The translations under genes and the position numbers were made by a program. Below, in pieces: positions 13,782-15,490 of a stretch of 15,490 bases of DNA. Position 1 is the stretch's first letter; every line of letters starts with the position of its first letter. Source of the DNA: CAZESH01 sp964514665 (GTDB lineage Bacteria > Bacillota > Bacilli > Paenibacillales > KCTC-25726); NCBI GenBank assembly GCA_964514665.1, contig CAZESH010000075.1, positions 1-15,490 on the forward strand, read 5' to 3'. The notes beneath the pieces were generated by a model, which saw only the letters and a list, made by a program, of their open reading frames with translations, did no database searches and was not told where the DNA came from.

Positions 13782-15490
13782 TTACTCGACAGAAAAAATA
13801 AAATAATAAAGCGGCTGCCCGCCGTAATGCATTTCAACCTCCGCATCCGGATAACGTTCGTCCAAAAACGATTCAAGCTCGCTGACATGCTCATCCGCGG
13901 CATCTTCACCGGAATATATCGTAACGACTTCCTCTCCGCTGTCGATCATTTGCTCAAGCAAGCTTTTGCAGGTATCCATAAGATCGGGGGAGGTGGTTAC
14001 GATTTTGTTGTCGAGAATGCCGAGAAAATCCCCCTCCTTGATTTCCATTTCGTCTATTGTCGAGCTGCGCACGGCGAACGTCACCTGTCCGGAACGAACC
14101 TGACCGGCTGCACGAATCATTGCTTCCTTGTTTGTCTCCAGTTCGGCCTGCTCCTGAAAAGCCAAGATGCTTGCCATACCCTGCGGGATCGATTTCGTGG
14201 GAATGACCGCAATTTCCTTTTCCGAGATCTCTTTGGCTTGCTCCGCTGCCAGAATGATATTGGAATTGTTGGGAAATACAAAAACTTTCTTCGCCGACAC
14301 TTGCTCGACTGCACTCACAATGTCTTCCGTACTGGGATTCATCGTTTGCCCGCCCGATAAAATCACATCCACGCCCAGGCTGGAAAAAATTTCTGAAATT
14401 CCTTCCCCTATGGCGACGGCAACCATCCCGTAATCCTTTTCCGGCACAATCGGCGATTCGTCGGCGTTATCACCATCCGGAGCATTCTCTGCATCCGCGG
14501 ATGAGGTCTCCTGCTCAAGAATGCGGGTATGCTGATCCCGCATGTTGTCGATCTTGATTCTGCTGAGATCACCGTAATTCATCGCCAGATTCATCACGCT
14601 TCCGGGATATTCGGCATGAATATGTACCTTCACAAGATCATCGTCGGCAACGACCAACAGCGAGTCGCCGTGCTGCTGCAGCTCCTCGCGAAACTGCGGC
14701 TCTGTGAAGTCCATTCCCGGGACTTTTCCCGGTTTTAGGTGAAGCAAAAATTCCGTGCAGTATCCGAATTCGATATCTTCGGTTGCCAGATGCGATTGGG
14801 CGCTGCGAGGAGCCATGGTCTTGTGCGCCTCGTGGGCAAGATCCATGACCGGAATCAGCGATTCCGCAGCATCCTCCTCCGCACCAACGTCCGTAACAAC
14901 CGCTGTATCTAATCGCTCTCCGTCTTCACGGAGCGCTTCGATGAAACCTTCGTATATAAAAACCAGCCCTTGGCCTCCCGCATCGACGACGCCTACCTGC
15001 TTCAACACCGGCAGTAACTCCGGGGTCTTGGCCAACGCGTCTTTGGCATGAGAATGAACCTCGACCATCAGTTCAAGAATATCTTCAAATCTGCGCGCAT
15101 GCGTCACTGCATGCTTAGCTGCTTCTCTGGCCACCGTAAGAATCGTGCCTTCCACCGGTTTGACGACAGCCTGGTATGCCGTATCGACGCCTTGCTGCAG
15201 TGCGGCGGCAAATTGCTGAACGTTGGCATCGTCGTGCTGCGACAGCGATTTTGCAAAACCGCGAAACAGCTGGGATAAGATCACACCGGAATTCCCCCGT
15301 GCGCCCATCAGCAGCCCCTTTGAGAAAACCTCCGCGGCCAGGCCCAGCCTGTCCGAAGGTTTTTTATTCAACTCCTCCGCTCCTGAATTCAATGTCAAAT
15401 TCATATTGGTTCCCGTATCCCCGTCCGGAACGGGAAACACGTTCAAGGCATTGACCTCGTTCGCTTTTTCCTGCAGGAATGCGGCACTCG
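13782..15490 (-). CDS. fakA: fatty acid kinase ATP-binding subunit FakA (YloV/DAK2), 5' end cut by window
   Basis: FakA phosphorylates FakB-bound fatty acid with ATP. About 568 residues are visible and the N-terminal few dozen are missing. The first visible residues SAAFLQEKANEVNALNVF run without a break into the DhaL-like kinase domain with VPDGDTGTNMN (Mg-ATP ligands), GARGNSGVILSQLFRGF and VDAGGQGLVFIYEG. A middle domain includes EFGYCTEFLL and VHIHAEYPG. The C-terminal domain includes the conserved ILSGGQTMNPS and VFPNNSNIILAA stretches. An acidic linker sits near SSADAENAPDGDNADES. Length and order match B. subtilis YloV and S. aureus FakA. The TTG in NALNVF is internal, not the start. 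It is the first visible gene of the fakA-degV-recG-rbsK string. Confidence 0.95.
   Translation of the reverse strand, partial: SAAFLQEKANEVNALNVFPVPDGDTGTNMNLTLNSGAEELNKKPSDRLGLAAEVFSKGLLMGARGNSGVILSQLFRGFAKSLSQHDDANVQQFAAALQQGVDTAYQAVVKPVEGTILTVAREAAKHAVTHARRFEDILELMVEVHSHAKDALAKTPELLPVLKQVGVVDAGGQGLVFIYEGFIEALREDGERLDTAVVTDVGAEEDAAESLIPVMDLAHEAHKTMAPRSAQSHLATEDIEFGYCTEFLLHLKPGKVPGMDFTEPQFREELQQHGDSLLVVADDDLVKVHIHAEYPGSVMNLAMNYGDLSRIKIDNMRDQHTRILEQETSSADAENAPDGDNADESPIVPEKDYGMVAVAIGEGISEIFSSLGVDVILSGGQTMNPSTEDIVSAVEQVSAKKVFVFPNNSNIILAAEQAKEISEKEIAVIPTKSIPQGMASILAFQEQAELETNKEAMIRAAGQVRSGQVTFAVRSSTIDEMEIKEGDFLGILDNKIVTTSPDLMDTCKSLLEQMIDSGEEVVTIYSGEDAADEHVSELESFLDERYPDAEVEMHYGGQPLYYFIFSVE

Noticed and set aside
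1..15490. CRISPR arrays, tRNA or rRNA genes, insertion sequences, phage genes
   Set aside because: No regularly spaced repeats, no cloverleaf or rRNA segments, and no transposase, integrase or phage motifs were seen on either strand.

Overview
The window reads as chromosome of a low-to-moderate GC, endospore-forming Firmicute of the order Bacillales, most like Paenibacillus or a relative. The reasons are protein style (B. subtilis-type NasC, NirB and NirD, RecG, FakA/YloV, a MurG with an S-A-G-H loop), strong AGGAGG-type ribosome binding sites, TTG/GTG starts, and a small SpoVIF-like sporulation protein. This assignment is inference from sequence style, not from a search. Every intact gene lies on the minus strand, so the layout is best read from high to low coordinates.

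Region A (15490 to about 9480), fatty acid and DNA-repair block: fakA (5' end cut by the window edge), a degV-family fakB-like gene, recG (ATGA overlap with the degV gene), rbsK (16 bp after recG) and a small SpoVIF-like gene that ends at a strong intrinsic terminator (9483-9524). FakA and a DegV/FakB protein together make a fatty acid kinase. RecG and ribokinase seem to be passengers in the same transcription unit.

Region B (about 9480 to 7900): a free-standing, somewhat divergent MTA/SAH nucleosidase gene (8725-9405). Next come about 830 bases without an intact gene. The part near 8284-8694 holds decayed coding fragments: a plus-strand SGNH/GDSL hydrolase remnant with an in-frame stop, and a weaker minus-strand membrane-anchor remnant. 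The part at 7896-8166 is the control region of the nitrate operon.

Region C (8166 to 563), assimilatory nitrate/nitrite operon: narK-type transporter, nirB, nirD, nasC and cobA, all co-directional and tightly packed. The pathway is import of nitrate, reduction to nitrite by NasC, reduction to ammonium by siroheme NirBD, with CobA making precorrin-2 for that siroheme. Upstream is a perfect TTGACA-N17-TATAAT promoter and a leader of about 185 nt. The leader carries two successive hairpins with six-base loops (AAUGGC and AAAGGU, both A at position 1 and G at position 4). The second hairpin overlaps the 5' arm of an intrinsic terminator. This is the architecture of an ANTAR-protein antitermination leader (as known for NasR, NasT and EutV) and is the most interesting feature here.

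Region D (562 to 1): a stand-alone murG with its own possible promoter and a 16-bp palindrome; its 3' end runs off the window.
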